From NCBI GenBank assembly GCA_000333855.2, contig CM007348.1, positions 664,244 to 728,243 on the forward strand: a DNA stretch of 64,000 nt, given 5' to 3'. Below, piece by piece: positions 30,242 through 40,850 of the stretch. Below the pieces are notes generated by a model, which did not search any database, was not told the DNA's origin, and was given only the letters and a program-made list of their open reading frames with translations. The stretch's first letter is position 1. The number at the start of each line of letters is the position of its first letter. The position numbers and the translations under genes were made by a program. Source of the stretch: Endotrypanum monterogeii. Taxonomy: Eukaryota; Euglenozoa; Kinetoplastea; Trypanosomatida; Trypanosomatidae.

Positions 30242-33200
30242 AAGGAGTTACCTTCTCCGGGGGCATGGACCACAGCCATCAGAAACAAGGAAAAAAAACC
30301 TAGCCTCGCTCTAAAACTAGACGACAGGGTCGCACATGCCCCCTCCCCGCTCCGAAAAAATACCGCCTTTCCACCGCAGCTTCCCCGCAAGCCAGGGCAC
30401 GCCAACGACCCACAGCCACCCCTGCCTGACAAGCGGGCCAGCAAGCACGCACGGCCAGGTCGCGGGAGATCCTCCATTTTTCGGTGGTGAACCACCCCCT
30501 TTTCTACCCGCGGCCTCGCCTTCGCAGCTGCGCCTCCCCCGCTGGAAAGGACCCGGGGGGGCCGCAAAACGGCGCCAAGCACAGGGAAAAAGGCCCAACA
30601 CACCGGCGACAAAGCCAAGACCCACCCAAAAACAACACCAGCGCACGAGGCCCCGCCGAACCCGAACAGCCACTCGACAAAACACCCACAAAGCAGGACC
30701 CCGGAGAAGCAAGCCGACCACACACACAGCAAAAAGCAGTCGTTTCACCACCGAAGCCCCACATAAATCGCTACACCGGAAGAGGGGCCAGACGCCTTTT
30801 CCAACAGAAGCCCGACGCGTCAAACCCGGAGACCCCAACGACACACCACGCCAACTGGCGCCGACACAAAATGGCCAGCCCCCCCCCACGGCAAAACAGA
30901 AGCTACGCCACACGGGATGCCACCGCCCCATTCCAAAACCCGGAAGCCAGCCAGGACAGCGTTTTCACGACGCCAGTTACCCGCTGAGAACACAGTATAG
31001 GAGTTTAGACCACTTGATAATTCTGTTTTTTCAGATGTTCAAACATACCATGGCAACCCTCCGCAACATTCGGGCCAAACACCCTGTTGTCGCTTTTTTA
31101 TTGCCCGGCGTATATTGTGTGGGGGCTTGGCGGGAAGCCTGACACCACCACACCACACCCCACATATCTGAAAATCTACCAATAATGTTGAAACCCTCAC
31201 CTCTAACTGGTTTGTGCTTTTATTCGGCTGACATCCCCACGACGAAGAATCATACCCAGGCTTTCTTTGAATCAAAGCACAAACCAACCCCACACGAGGG
31301 TACACCGGAAAAAAACCGCATTAACACGGTTTTTCGGGATCGATATTACTTCCCCCCCCCATCCTCCTCTTGTCACCTCTTTTTTTGCACAGTCCCCCTG
31401 AAAAGAGAAACAAAACACTTTGAACTCTCTGCGGCTTTTCTGCAGGGCAGCTCCTCCTTCATCGTTTTTTCTGAAGTTAAAGAACCTGGAGAGTGTTTCG
31501 CAATCGAAAACTAGAGAAGCACCAAGCACCTAATGCCCCCAATGCCGTTCCTTATATGTGGCTTGATTGGCACGTTTAGTGAAGAAGGGCAAGGACCACA
31601 ATCGAAAATTCAGGCTGCTGGCATCGTGCGCGGGGTGCCGGGAAGGTGGGGGGCAAATTCGTGGTTTCGGTGATTTATACCGCTTTGTAGGGGGCCACTA
31701 GACCACAACAACTTCACTGGTCCTCATGAATTGAAACACAGCAGTCCCTTCATTTATCGATGCCCCTTTCAAGGGAGATGTGTTGGTAATGAATAGTGCC
31801 TTCAGGAAACCGATGCTGCTTTCCCGGTGCCGTAAATATAAAAACAGTGACGTGTAGAAGTTTTCGCCCGGGTCCGTCAGCGGAAAATTGTCTCGCCTGG
31901 CTGGCCTGGCACCCCTTAAAAGAGCCAGATAACGCCAAAGACGCGCCCCCTGCAAAAAAATAAAGCAAACACCACAGTAAAAGAAAAGAAAAAAGACAGC
32001 AAACCCTGAAAGAGACATAGGACCCTTCAGTCCCACCGGTGCTGGTGAGCACAAAAACCAGGAAAACATTTATATTTATATCTATATATATATTGGGGTG
32101 GCTGGGTTCTAAAAATACGGGTGCCTAAAGCACCACGGGACAAAAGGCGCCAGCAAACAGAACCCCCGAAAAATCATGATCCCAAGGCCTCGCAACGGGA
32201 GCACAAATGAAGAAATGGTTGCCGGAAAGCGCGCGCGAATGGGATGGTCAAAGGCGTTTTTGAGGTATATAACTGTGGAGAGTAACCCGCGCGCCGCCTA
32301 ACTGTCAAGACTAAAGCTCTATTCTCGTGGTCCTTTGAAGAGAAAACCGTTACAGATGTTTGGGTCTCGTTTGGTCTGTCTTGTAGATGCCATCACGTTG
32401 CGATCAGCCATATCTTTCGCGGCAATTTTCTTGGCCGGCTCCGCGCAGAGCCCCTGGTGAGGTCAATGGGCAGGCGAAAAAAAGAGGGAACGGGGTTCCC
32501 CCTCTTTGTGTGGGAATAGCCTGGCCCACAACTGGCGACTGCTTTCTTTTGGGTGAGCTGAAATTAAACAGTGAAAGCTCTGAGAACTCCAATTTTCCGC
32601 GCATCAGAACGGCGATATTCATCACAATAAGGCTACGCTGCATCGGTCCGTCTTATTCGGGAACCCCTGGTGGAAAAAAATGCACAAAGGGCGTCCCAGT
32701 CACAATGCTACCGGAAAAAAGCACCTTTTCGTTCTCGACAAAGTGAGAAGTCTGGCATGAAAGTCACTTTTATTTATCTTGTCGGTGGTGCTTCGAGCGT
32801 GCGCCTTATCGTGAAAAACTCGGTAGTGGATACTTTCGGCGCTGGCATGTAAGCTGTATCGTTCTTCTGTTCCTTGGGTAATGTTTCAATCGTGGTTTCC
32901 AACGCAAAAACACGCCATAACAACAAAACCAAGGCACAGTCTTTGGTTTAGACGCTGTCAAATTGATGTCACGGCTTCGAAGCAGGTTTTCCGGTTTGTC
33001 GATTCCCCGCCTCGTGTGTATTTCTCACGCCCTGGTTCCTTATTGGCAATTCTTAGGAATTTGTGGAATGCTGGTTGTTCTTGTTCCGCCGAGGAGTGTC
33101 TTTTTAGGAATCAGTTTTTCGCTCGGACAACTTTGCCAGGGGCCATTCCCTGTTGTTCGGTGATTTTTGTTTGCCCGCCGGGCCCAAAGTGAGGGTTGCC

Positions 33201-34850
33201 GAGCAGGAACCCTCTCTGCAGTTATTTTGCATTTGCATTTTGTTATATATATTTTTTCTCAGAAGGATGTGCCTCAGTTCTTTCTGTGTGCTGGATTTGC
33301 GGTGTCTAGAACGGTGGCCTACAAAGGCTTCCAGTTTCTAGTGGATTATGATTTGTTTGGTGGTGGGCGATGCAAATGTATCAATTACTCGAGCCAAGAA
33401 TTCTGTTTTGGGGTGCCGGGTAAAAAAAATTCAAAGCAATGTTTTCATGAAGGCATTTTCATTATTCGGGGTGACATCCACCTCTGTACGATAGCCGTCG
33501 TTATGCATCTGCTGCGTTTTTATCGCTTTTTTTTTACAGGCGGGGGCTGGTTCTTCGGTGTTCTCGCTTAGTGGTGGGGTATCATAGGCGGCTGGATATT
33601 GTGCCAGCGATCGCTGGTGAGGCATCTTTGGTGGCGCAGTCGGGGGTGAGGTCCTCCGCTCGAATTCCAGAAAGATCACAGAAGAATTGGCTGTTCATCG
33701 AAATTGGCAGCATTCAAAGCTGGGAAGAAAGGTGCCGCACCTCGTCGCCAATTCCTTGTTAGTGCTTATCGTATTGGTAGGGGATCGAAAATAAAGCACA
33801 CGTAGTTGTTTATTCGGCAATGGGTCTCGGTTGATAGCAATTTGGGCTAGCTTCTGACAGTACGGGGATCTAGTATTTGGTAGGGTTGGGGGAAGTTTCG
33901 GTTTCCGTGGTGTTTTGAGTGAAAATGCCGACCTGAAAACTCCGCTCTCCAGTTTTTGAGAAGATGATGGGGCAGGGCTCTTTGCAATGGCGGCATTTTT
34001 CTGGGGCGGGGGGGGGGGCTTCGGGGCTTTTTGGCGTTTGCGGGTGTGTGGGGGTGGGCGCCGGGTTTTCTCAGCGGTGGCATGTTCTTGTCTTGGCCCT
34101 GGGCGTTGGCGGCAAGGTGGCTGGTTGCGGTCGGCGGTTCCGGGGTCCTTGCGTAAACCAAACCCCCCTGTCAATATTTTGTAGTGGTGGGGCTTGAGGC
34201 AATCTGCAACAGGTTATTAATAAGACGAGCACAAAATGGTACTGTGATTAGTGCGGGTACTGCCTATATGTGTTCAAAGCTTCGTGTCAGCGTCGACAGG
34301 GCGAGAGAAAAATACGGTCACCATGATCTCAATCGGGGGTTGAGGGATATTTTACAGAGCTGCGTTGACGTAGTGCAGCAGCTTGCAGGTAGGTTAACCG
34401 CCTGCCATTGCCTCAAGTTGCCTGCTGGGTCACATGGTGACTACAGAAGGCAAAGGCCAAAAAAGTTTTATTGCGGTAACTTCGTCAGAGGAGAATTTCA
34501 AAAGGTGGTTTGAGAGGTTGTTGTAAGACTGCGTGATGTGTTTCATGCTAATACACTCCGATTTATTTTCCTTCTGTTTGTAGGTCGCGAGGGAGCACCT
34601 TGGTGCATTTTCATGTCTCCGCTCGAGTCCAGGTGTGTGGTGCAAGTGATTGCTTCTCAAAAATTCTTAGTAACACATTCCCAAGACACGTGTCAAACTA
34701 TGGACGTTCTTCAACTAATTTGGTTAGACACGAAGAAGGTTTAATCACTTGGTGTTCTCCTTGAGGTGTAAAAACGCATTGTATTCCTTGCTTTTGAAGA
34801 AGATAGTTTGCATGATTCCATACGAATATCTTCCAGGAGACTGTTCTCTA

Positions 34851-34890
<40 letters not shown>

Positions 34891-34893
34891 TTC
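34851..34893. repeat. (TA)n microsatellite
   Basis: Nearly uninterrupted TA dinucleotides in two blocks separated by TGTA, on the right side of the strand-switch region and ~380 bp before the first rightward gene. Confidence 0.9.
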
Positions 34894-35206
34894 TATATCT
34901 CTCTCCATATATAAATAAAGATATATTTAAATTTCTGTATTGTGGACTTATTAATATGAGTACAAGTGTACAAAAAAAAAAAAACGGACTTATACCTAAT
35001 AAATGAGATCCAAGTTCCACCACCTGATAGAGCGGAAAGACTCTTTTTCTAAATGCTACATTTTTTAAATTGGTGAGCCCTTATTTTCATGTTTTATCTG
35101 CCCTGCAATTTCCATTTCACTTGACGGTCATCTTTCTTTTTTATTCATTCCTTTCCATCTGGAGCGTGCTTTGATTGCTTTTGCTTCGAAGACTGCTTTT
35201 TACTCT

Positions 35207-35208
35207 AG
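35207..35208 (+). promoter_or_regulatory. Predicted trans-splice acceptor, cullin A
   Basis: A long T/C-rich tract (about 35125-35206, ending TTTTTACTCT) is followed by AG, 64 bases before the ATG at 35272. It would be the first splice acceptor of the rightward array. Confidence 0.6.
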
Positions 35209-35271
35209 GAGCAGTAATTTGTACAAAATTCTTTTCAAAAAGTGCTTTTGAGTTATTCGGAGTTTCAGAAA

Positions 35272-37575
35272 ATGAACATCTCTGAGCAGCAGGGACGGAT
35301 TCAAAATTCATTTCCTCCACTCTGGAAAGAAGTCGCTAGCGTCTGCAACACCACCTTTCAGAAGTTCAAAAAACGTCCTTCCCACGACTTATGCAAAGAT
35401 TACAACAAGCTCATTAGTGAGATATGTGAAGCACACGGGCTGGTGTACGACTTAACAGCGTATCAATGTTCGAACTATCCTGCACTTGTCCGAGGCAGCA
35501 ATTCTACACCTGTCGTTGGCGAAACCGTGGAGAGCACTCAGGTGCTTGTCGTTTACTACCTTTTGCGTGAGTTGCTAAAAAAGCAAATCAATATTGTGAG
35601 GGCGACCATACGCAAAGATTCGATCTTGTCCTATTTGGACGCGTATGAACAGTACACCGCAGGGGGAAATGTCGTGAAGTCGATTTTCACGTACCTTCAT
35701 TGGACCTGGCAGAAAAAAGGCCTACCAGCCGAGCATATTATTCAGCCAACAGAAATTGTGATCGGTCATTTGTGGATGGATGTCATTCTGACATCTGATT
35801 TGAAGGAAGCTTTCAGGGTAAAAGTGAACGAAATTGTTTCCCGCGTCAGAGCAGGAGGTCCAACCAGTATAGGCGAAATGGAAAGTGTGAAGCGACTTTC
35901 TCTCAATCTTGGATGCTCAACGGACGTACGCCTTACTTTGTACTCGTCAATAATTGAAGAAACGTACCTCAAAAGTCTGGCAGCTTACTATAGCTCGAAA
36001 AAGTTGACATTCAAGGCATTTGGTGTCGCTGAGTATATAGATGAATGTTTAATTGCCGTGGAGAAAGAAGATATATTGGCACGCTGCTTTTTGATGCGGT
36101 CTTCATACGAGCAAGTCAGCAAATGTGTTCTGCGAATTCTCATTCACGACGAGCAAAATTATCTTTTGTCTTTCTGCAAGGAGTGTATTGATCCATCTGA
36201 TGGCAATGATCCGTTGTCTCGGAAGGAATCCTTGTCCTCGCTTTTCTGCCTTTTGGACGGTGACGAAGAGGAGTCATGGATGGAGGAATTGTTGACAGAG
36301 GCGGTATCAGAATACACTGATCGGGAGCTCAGCAAGACGAATGATTCATCAGATGCCACATCTATTTTACGAATTTTGAAGACGACACAGCAAACATTTG
36401 AAAACACTATTTCCTGCATTTTTGGTCATGAACCACATCTCATTCGGGCAGTGTACAACGGAATTCAAGCGAATTTAGCCGCACTCGAGCGACGAGCTCC
36501 AAATGAGGACAATGCAGTCAAGATTGCAAAGCGTCTTGCCAGGTACGCAGCCGAGGAAATCAAGACCATACCTATCGACGAACTACGAAAGAAAAACAAT
36601 TGGGTCGCTGTTATTTACCGTCTGTGCTCAAGGCAGGATGTGTTTCACCAATGGTACACTCGTTTTTTGCAAGAGCGCCTCTTGACAAACATATTTTATA
36701 CCGAAAAGCAGAGCGACATCCTTGTGCGTGAGGAAAGCATGCTATCGAGTCTCCTCATCAAAGACAAAAATTTTTCTTTTATTTTCAACTGCATGCGCAT
36801 AGTGGCGGACTCATGCAGACACAACTCCCAGAAATCAGAGCGAATTCAGCGGCTTACAGTAAAGTCATATATATTAACGGCTTTCGCTTGGGGAGAGTCC
36901 CGCCGCTCTACTGATCTGAGCCACGCGTTGGTTCCTGCTAACTTGCAATCCATAGTTTCTCTTCAAATCGAAGCTTACGCTGCGCTCCGAAACGGACGCA
37001 GGCTCCGTTTTTCACCAGATCACTCCGGTGCTCGTTTCACCATGAGCGCACCAAACGGGTCAGAATCGTTATCGCTTCTTGTTTCATTTTCGCAGATGCG
37101 CTACTTGATGGTCATGAATGAGGTAGAGGAGTGGTCTACTGACGAGCTGTGCTCCAGAACTCGAACAAGTCTCGAGGATTGTAGACGAGCGTTGACACCT
37201 TTTGTACAAACTGGTTTGTTGCAGGAAAATGCGCAGCACGTGTTTAATTTAGATCCAAATATCTTTGTGTCGACGAGTGCTGAGACAGTGTACGACCTGC
37301 GCTACATTGAGCTGGGGTCTCAGCAAAGTAACCCAGAGAAAAGCAATCTTTTTCTGCGCGGTGAAAAATCTCATGTTTTATCAATTGAGGGCGCTGTGAT
37401 GCGATTGCTGAAAGACCTCGGTCCTTTGTCTCTGGATGCCATTATTAGTAACGTTTCTGCTTCATTAGGTAAGCTATCGGTACAGGGAAGAGATATCAAG
37501 CGGGTACTCGAGAAACTTGTCGAGCGAGAGTATGTGGATCGTAGCGATGACAACTGCTTCTCGTTTATACCTTAA
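35272..37575 (+). CDS. Divergent cullin (copy A)
   Basis: A 767-aa cullin-family scaffold, predicted to hold a RING ubiquitin ligase. The N-terminal cullin-repeat start LWKEVASVCNTTFQ, the cullin-homology region with a conserved EESMLSSLL block, and the winged-helix segment SFSQMRYLMVMNEVEEWSTDELCSRT are visible. The neddylation domain is at the C-terminus: IEGAVMRLLKDLGPLS then DIKRVLEKLVEREYVDR, with the probable NEDD8-acceptor lysine at residue 743. The canonical YxxHLAxRLL motif is degenerate (WYTRFLQERLL). The first ATG is at 35272; the frame extends 10 codons upstream only from GTG. It is the first gene of the rightward array and lies directly upstream of a second cullin, probably an old tandem duplicate. 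The subfamily cannot be assigned. Confidence 0.88.
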   Translation: MNISEQQGRIQNSFPPLWKEVASVCNTTFQKFKKRPSHDLCKDYNKLISEICEAHGLVYDLTAYQCSNYPALVRGSNSTPVVGETVESTQVLVVYYLLRELLKKQINIVRATIRKDSILSYLDAYEQYTAGGNVVKSIFTYLHWTWQKKGLPAEHIIQPTEIVIGHLWMDVILTSDLKEAFRVKVNEIVSRVRAGGPTSIGEMESVKRLSLNLGCSTDVRLTLYSSIIEETYLKSLAAYYSSKKLTFKAFGVAEYIDECLIAVEKEDILARCFLMRSSYEQVSKCVLRILIHDEQNYLLSFCKECIDPSDGNDPLSRKESLSSLFCLLDGDEEESWMEELLTEAVSEYTDRELSKTNDSSDATSILRILKTTQQTFENTISCIFGHEPHLIRAVYNGIQANLAALERRAPNEDNAVKIAKRLARYAAEEIKTIPIDELRKKNNWVAVIYRLCSRQDVFHQWYTRFLQERLLTNIFYTEKQSDILVREESMLSSLLIKDKNFSFIFNCMRIVADSCRHNSQKSERIQRLTVKSYILTAFAWGESRRSTDLSHALVPANLQSIVSLQIEAYAALRNGRRLRFSPDHSGARFTMSAPNGSESLSLLVSFSQMRYLMVMNEVEEWSTDELCSRTRTSLEDCRRALTPFVQTGLLQENAQHVFNLDPNIFVSTSAETVYDLRYIELGSQQSNPEKSNLFLRGEKSHVLSIEGAVMRLLKDLGPLSLDAIISNVSASLGKLSVQGRDIKRVLEKLVEREYVDRSDDNCFSFIP

Positions 37576-37854
37576 GCCATTTCTGATCACAAAGGCCGCT
37601 GTTCCCATATCCTTGCACGATTTACAGTTTTTTTCAGAACACTATTTGCTGATTTTCTTCATGTTTGTTTATATCGATGAGCAAAACAAAAAAAACACAA
37701 TGTGCATGACTCGTGGAGTCTTGTTTCCTCGAACACAAAATATTTATGTTCGTCGATCATCCAAAGCCACCGCCCTGATAGACACACTGCCCTTTCTACA
37801 CATTGCTATATTTTGTACGTTCTTTGGGGTACTGATATAAGCAGAAGCACCTCT
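37576..37854. other. 3' flank of cullin A
   Basis: T-rich sequence with no gene, leading into SIDER2-like copy 3. Confidence 0.5.
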
Positions 37855-38401
37855 GCGTGGTATCAGGGTCCAGTACCCACTCTGTGGGGAAGCCAAGCAG
37901 CCCCCAAGCTCTCATCCAATGCTGAGCCACTTGGTGTGCTGATAGGGTCGGAGTCGCTAGAGCCTAGGGGGAGGGGTGCAAGGGGCTCCCAGTTGCTCCT
38001 CGGTTCTGATGTGGGCAGTCAGGTCCTGGGTTGCGTCGCGTCGCGGCGGCTCGTAGCTCTCGTGCGGGTCTGTTATCGACTGTGTGGTGGAGAGAGGGCC
38101 AGCGTCGCTTGAGCGTATTCCACTCGGTTCCCCGCGGCTACTGCTCGGGGACGGCGCCTGAGCCCACCCCTGTGGATGCCTCGCTTCGCGAGGAGCGCGA
38201 CAGGAGGGGGTGGGGGCGGCTGTGTGGCTGTGTGCGGGGCGGGTGGGTTGGCGTTTGGCCCAGCTGCGAGTGCCTTGATGGCTGAGTTTGCCGTGTTGTG
38301 AGGCGTGTCTGCTGTTGCCTTGCACCACATAGGACTGCGCGAGTGGCAAGCTGCTGCGGGGTGCCTATCTGGACTCGCAGTGTTGTGTGGCGTAATGAAC
38401 G
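37855..38401 (+). mobile_element. SIDER2-like retroposon, copy 3
   Basis: A ~547-bp full-length copy, reading on the plus strand from GCGTGGTATCAGGG to GGCGTAATGAACGCG, followed by a short A-run (GTGGAAAAATG). It starts 280 bp after the cullin A stop and ends ~87 bp before the cullin B splice acceptor, so it occupies most of the cullin A 3' untranslated region, sense. It is nearly identical to copies 1 and 2 but inverted relative to them in chromosome coordinates; it shares a G-to-A change with copy 4 in the CTCGCTTCGCGAGG segment. Confidence 0.75.
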
Positions 38402-38487
38402 CGTGGAAAAATGATTTCTGCTAATTTCGCTCAACGCTCGTGAAAAATTCCCTCCGTTTTTTTTTTTTATCGTGTGGTTACTGACGC

Positions 38488-38489
38488 AG
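38488..38489 (+). promoter_or_regulatory. Predicted trans-splice acceptor, cullin B
   Basis: CCCTCCG followed by a T12 tract (38458-38469) and then GACGCAG. The AG lies 61 bases before the ATG at 38550 and downstream of the GTG-initiated frame start, which rules that upstream start out. Confidence 0.65.
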
Positions 38490-38549
38490 GGGAATCAAGT
38501 AGACTTCATCTCAGTGAAAAAGTCTAATTTCCATTGGTGGATCAGAAAC

Positions 38550-40850
38550 ATGAGCTGTTGCCGGGAGCTGGAGCACTCCCTGAATGATCTTTTGATCGAT
38601 TCAGTTTCTTTCCCTTTTGACTTCCCTGTTTTATGGAAAGAGGTTTCCAGCAAGTGTGGAAGCATCTTACAATGGGAAGTAAACTTTAAAGGAGAGGATG
38701 CCTCGCAGGCGATGTGTAACACAGTGATGCATACTTACCTTCTCGTTTATCATCTTGTTTCCCATCCGTGTAGCAATGCTCCTCTAGTGAAAGTGAGCGG
38801 AAAGGGCATATGGGAGGGTCAGCAGATAATGGCTGTGTATTCCCTACAGGGGCCGATTTTCGAGAACCACCTGCTCAATAATGTGATGCCATCTTTCTTT
38901 CAGGCGAATGGTGGCACCACCATACAGACCTACGTTTGCTCTTGGCGCTCCTTTCTCGTGGCTGTCGTCAACATCAAAACTGTTTTCTCATCGCTAGCTG
39001 ATAAATGGTCTTTGTTGGGCTTGGATGACAATCCACTAGACAGAACAGAAGATATTGCCTTGAGGAAGTGGTCGAGTGTGGTGCTCACACCCAAGATGGT
39101 TCACCAACTTCGGAAAGAGCTCCGTGAAATTTTTGCTGTCGAGCGCGGCGGTGACAGTACGCCCGCCATTTCCTTTGCTGTGGAAATTGGAGACGAGCTG
39201 TCGATGCTTCCCGATTCAAATCATTATCGAAATATTCTGGAGGCAGACTATATTCGCGACATGTGCGATTTCTGTGTTTCAAAGGTGTGCGGCGTTATCG
39301 AGTCGGATCTTTTTGCCTACGCAAAACTCTGTTTGCAGCTAATCGAGGAGGAGTCGAGACGCGCAGAGAAGTTTCTCAGTTCCAAGGACCATGCAATAGA
39401 TCGGCTGGTGGAAACATTGATAGACAATCGTATACCTGCTTTCGAAAGCAGGGAGCTTTCTGAGTGCTTCAGCTCCCTAGGGCAGCGTGAGACAGATGAG
39501 AAGCTGCAGACAATGTTCCGCTTTTTGTGGTGGAGCAAGTGTAAAGGCGCCCCTCTCATGGAGGGAATGTTCAAAGAAAGCGTCGCGCAACAGACATCGA
39601 CCACGCTCAGTGGAGTTGGGCACGCGCCAGGCGAAAACGCAGATGCATACGGCGCTATCATAAAGAGCTTTGTCTCTATCATTCGAAAGTATCGTGGTGT
39701 TGTCATGTCCGTTTTCGATTACAACGGCTGCATGCTCGAGGCAATGGATGAGGGTCTGCGGTCGGGGTTTACGAGTTTGCGCACCGTTAGCTACAAAAAA
39801 ATTGCTGACCGGCTAGCGACTATCTGCAATACGATTCTGGGGAGCGCCGAATCTACGGAGCTTTGTCTGGACGATGTAGTGAGTGTGTACTACTTTTTGC
39901 CAGATTCCGAAAACAACGCAAAGGATGCTTTCCTTGTCTCCTATCAAAAACACCTTGCCAAGCGACTCCTTCTGCATCGCTATGATGAAGTGATAGAGCA
40001 GCGCTTAATGGAGCAGTTGGTGCAGATCAAGCAGAGCCCTATCCTTTTTTGTTGCCGAAGTATGCTGAAGGCAACTAGCACTAAGAGCATATATATCGGT
40101 GCTTCAAGCGTGGATGGAGTTAAAGTGAATCCGGCCTTGCTTTCGAGAGGAACGTGGCCTCTACTCCCACATACCGTGGTTCGTTCAGGGGTATGTCCTT
40201 CCGTGCTGCGCCGTATCGAAGAAGCACAGAAAATCTGCTGCAGGCTGCGGCATGGGCAAAGGATCGAGTTTTCCGCCCCGTACTCCTCCGCAGTCATTCG
40301 TGTGCTCCGACCAGCAGGAGAATCGGTCCAGTTAAAGGTGTCGTTCTTGCAAATGTGCATCCTCGATCATTTCAACGCAAAATCACAGTGGACAGTGCAA
40401 GAGCTGTGCGAGCAACTGCAGGTGTCTGACTCAGAGTGCTCCTTTGCTCTGAAGCCGTTGGTACGTGCCACAGTTCTAAAGTTGTCGAGTGCAATGGGCC
40501 CTAGCTCAATTGTGTCGATAGGTTCTTATGATGGTTTGGTTGGCGACGTGGTGAACGTGATGCCTCTGGAATTTCACTGCTTCGTTCACCTTGGTGTTGT
40601 TAAATCTCACGAGCACCGCGCGGCTCAGAGCGGAGCAAAGGTGAATCCTCAAAGGATGGAGAGCCAAGTCGTACATACACTAAAGCACAGCGGCCCGAAG
40701 ACTGCCGAGGAACTCATGAAATATCTCACCTCAGCTATGGATCCTCTCACTGTGTCGCGTGTTGAGCTGAAGCGCGTCCTGGAAAAGCTCACTGAGCGCG
40801 GTCTTCTTGCTCGCGATGACTCGCAGCGCAAGTTTGTGTACTCACCGTAA
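38550..40850 (+). CDS. Divergent cullin (copy B)
   Basis: A 766-aa second cullin. It retains the canonical cullin motif better than copy A (FLVSYQKHLAKRLLLHRYDEVIEQRLMEQL). The winged-helix segment VSFLQMCILDHFNAKSQWTVQELCEQL and a C-terminal neddylation domain (SQVVHTLKHSGPK ... VELKRVLEKLTERGLLAR) follow, with the likely NEDD8-acceptor lysine at residue 741. The middle part after the YQKHLAKRLL helix lacks the usual E-x-x-MI-x-x-LK segment. The N-terminal PVLWKEVSSKCGSILQ block matches copy A (LWKEVASVCNTTFQ), supporting tandem duplication. The ATG at 38550 follows the predicted splice acceptor. Both flanks carry SIDER2-like elements in direct orientation (copies 3 and 4). Adaptors and substrate receptor are unknown. 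Confidence 0.88.
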   Translation: MSCCRELEHSLNDLLIDSVSFPFDFPVLWKEVSSKCGSILQWEVNFKGEDASQAMCNTVMHTYLLVYHLVSHPCSNAPLVKVSGKGIWEGQQIMAVYSLQGPIFENHLLNNVMPSFFQANGGTTIQTYVCSWRSFLVAVVNIKTVFSSLADKWSLLGLDDNPLDRTEDIALRKWSSVVLTPKMVHQLRKELREIFAVERGGDSTPAISFAVEIGDELSMLPDSNHYRNILEADYIRDMCDFCVSKVCGVIESDLFAYAKLCLQLIEEESRRAEKFLSSKDHAIDRLVETLIDNRIPAFESRELSECFSSLGQRETDEKLQTMFRFLWWSKCKGAPLMEGMFKESVAQQTSTTLSGVGHAPGENADAYGAIIKSFVSIIRKYRGVVMSVFDYNGCMLEAMDEGLRSGFTSLRTVSYKKIADRLATICNTILGSAESTELCLDDVVSVYYFLPDSENNAKDAFLVSYQKHLAKRLLLHRYDEVIEQRLMEQLVQIKQSPILFCCRSMLKATSTKSIYIGASSVDGVKVNPALLSRGTWPLLPHTVVRSGVCPSVLRRIEEAQKICCRLRHGQRIEFSAPYSSAVIRVLRPAGESVQLKVSFLQMCILDHFNAKSQWTVQELCEQLQVSDSECSFALKPLVRATVLKLSSAMGPSSIVSIGSYDGLVGDVVNVMPLEFHCFVHLGVVKSHEHRAAQSGAKVNPQRMESQVVHTLKHSGPKTAEELMKYLTSAMDPLTVSRVELKRVLEKLTERGLLARDDSQRKFVYSP

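Larger units (their letters stand above)
29650..35271. promoter_or_regulatory. Divergent strand-switch region (presumed Pol II initiation)
   Basis: A 5.6-kb gene-free region between the leftward and rightward gene arrays. In trypanosomatids divergent switch regions are the usual Pol II start zones, without TATA-type promoters, marked by histone variants. Seen here: the plus strand is C/A-rich at about 30290-30990 (C-runs such as 30879-30887) and G/T-rich at about 33000-34200 (G11 at 34008-34018). Both outgoing transcripts would therefore be G/T-rich. The skew flips near 32.1-32.35 kb, next to an AT-rich block (about 32068-32095). A strong hairpin lies at 30214-30241 and a (TA)n block at 34851-34893. 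Several 100-270-codon frames exist in the GC-rich parts, but they are low-complexity and match nothing I know. Confidence 0.7.

Noticed and set aside
30198..30262. Possible tRNA gene (A-box-like CCGAGCGGT)
   Set aside because: No acceptor stem, no T-arm with TTCRA, and the main hairpin is incompatible with a cloverleaf.
30193..31142. Several overlapping 85-270-codon frames on both strands
   Set aside because: They arise from the GC-rich, C/A-skewed composition with few stop codons. The translations are P/R/T- or G/V/L-rich, overlap in many frames and match no family.
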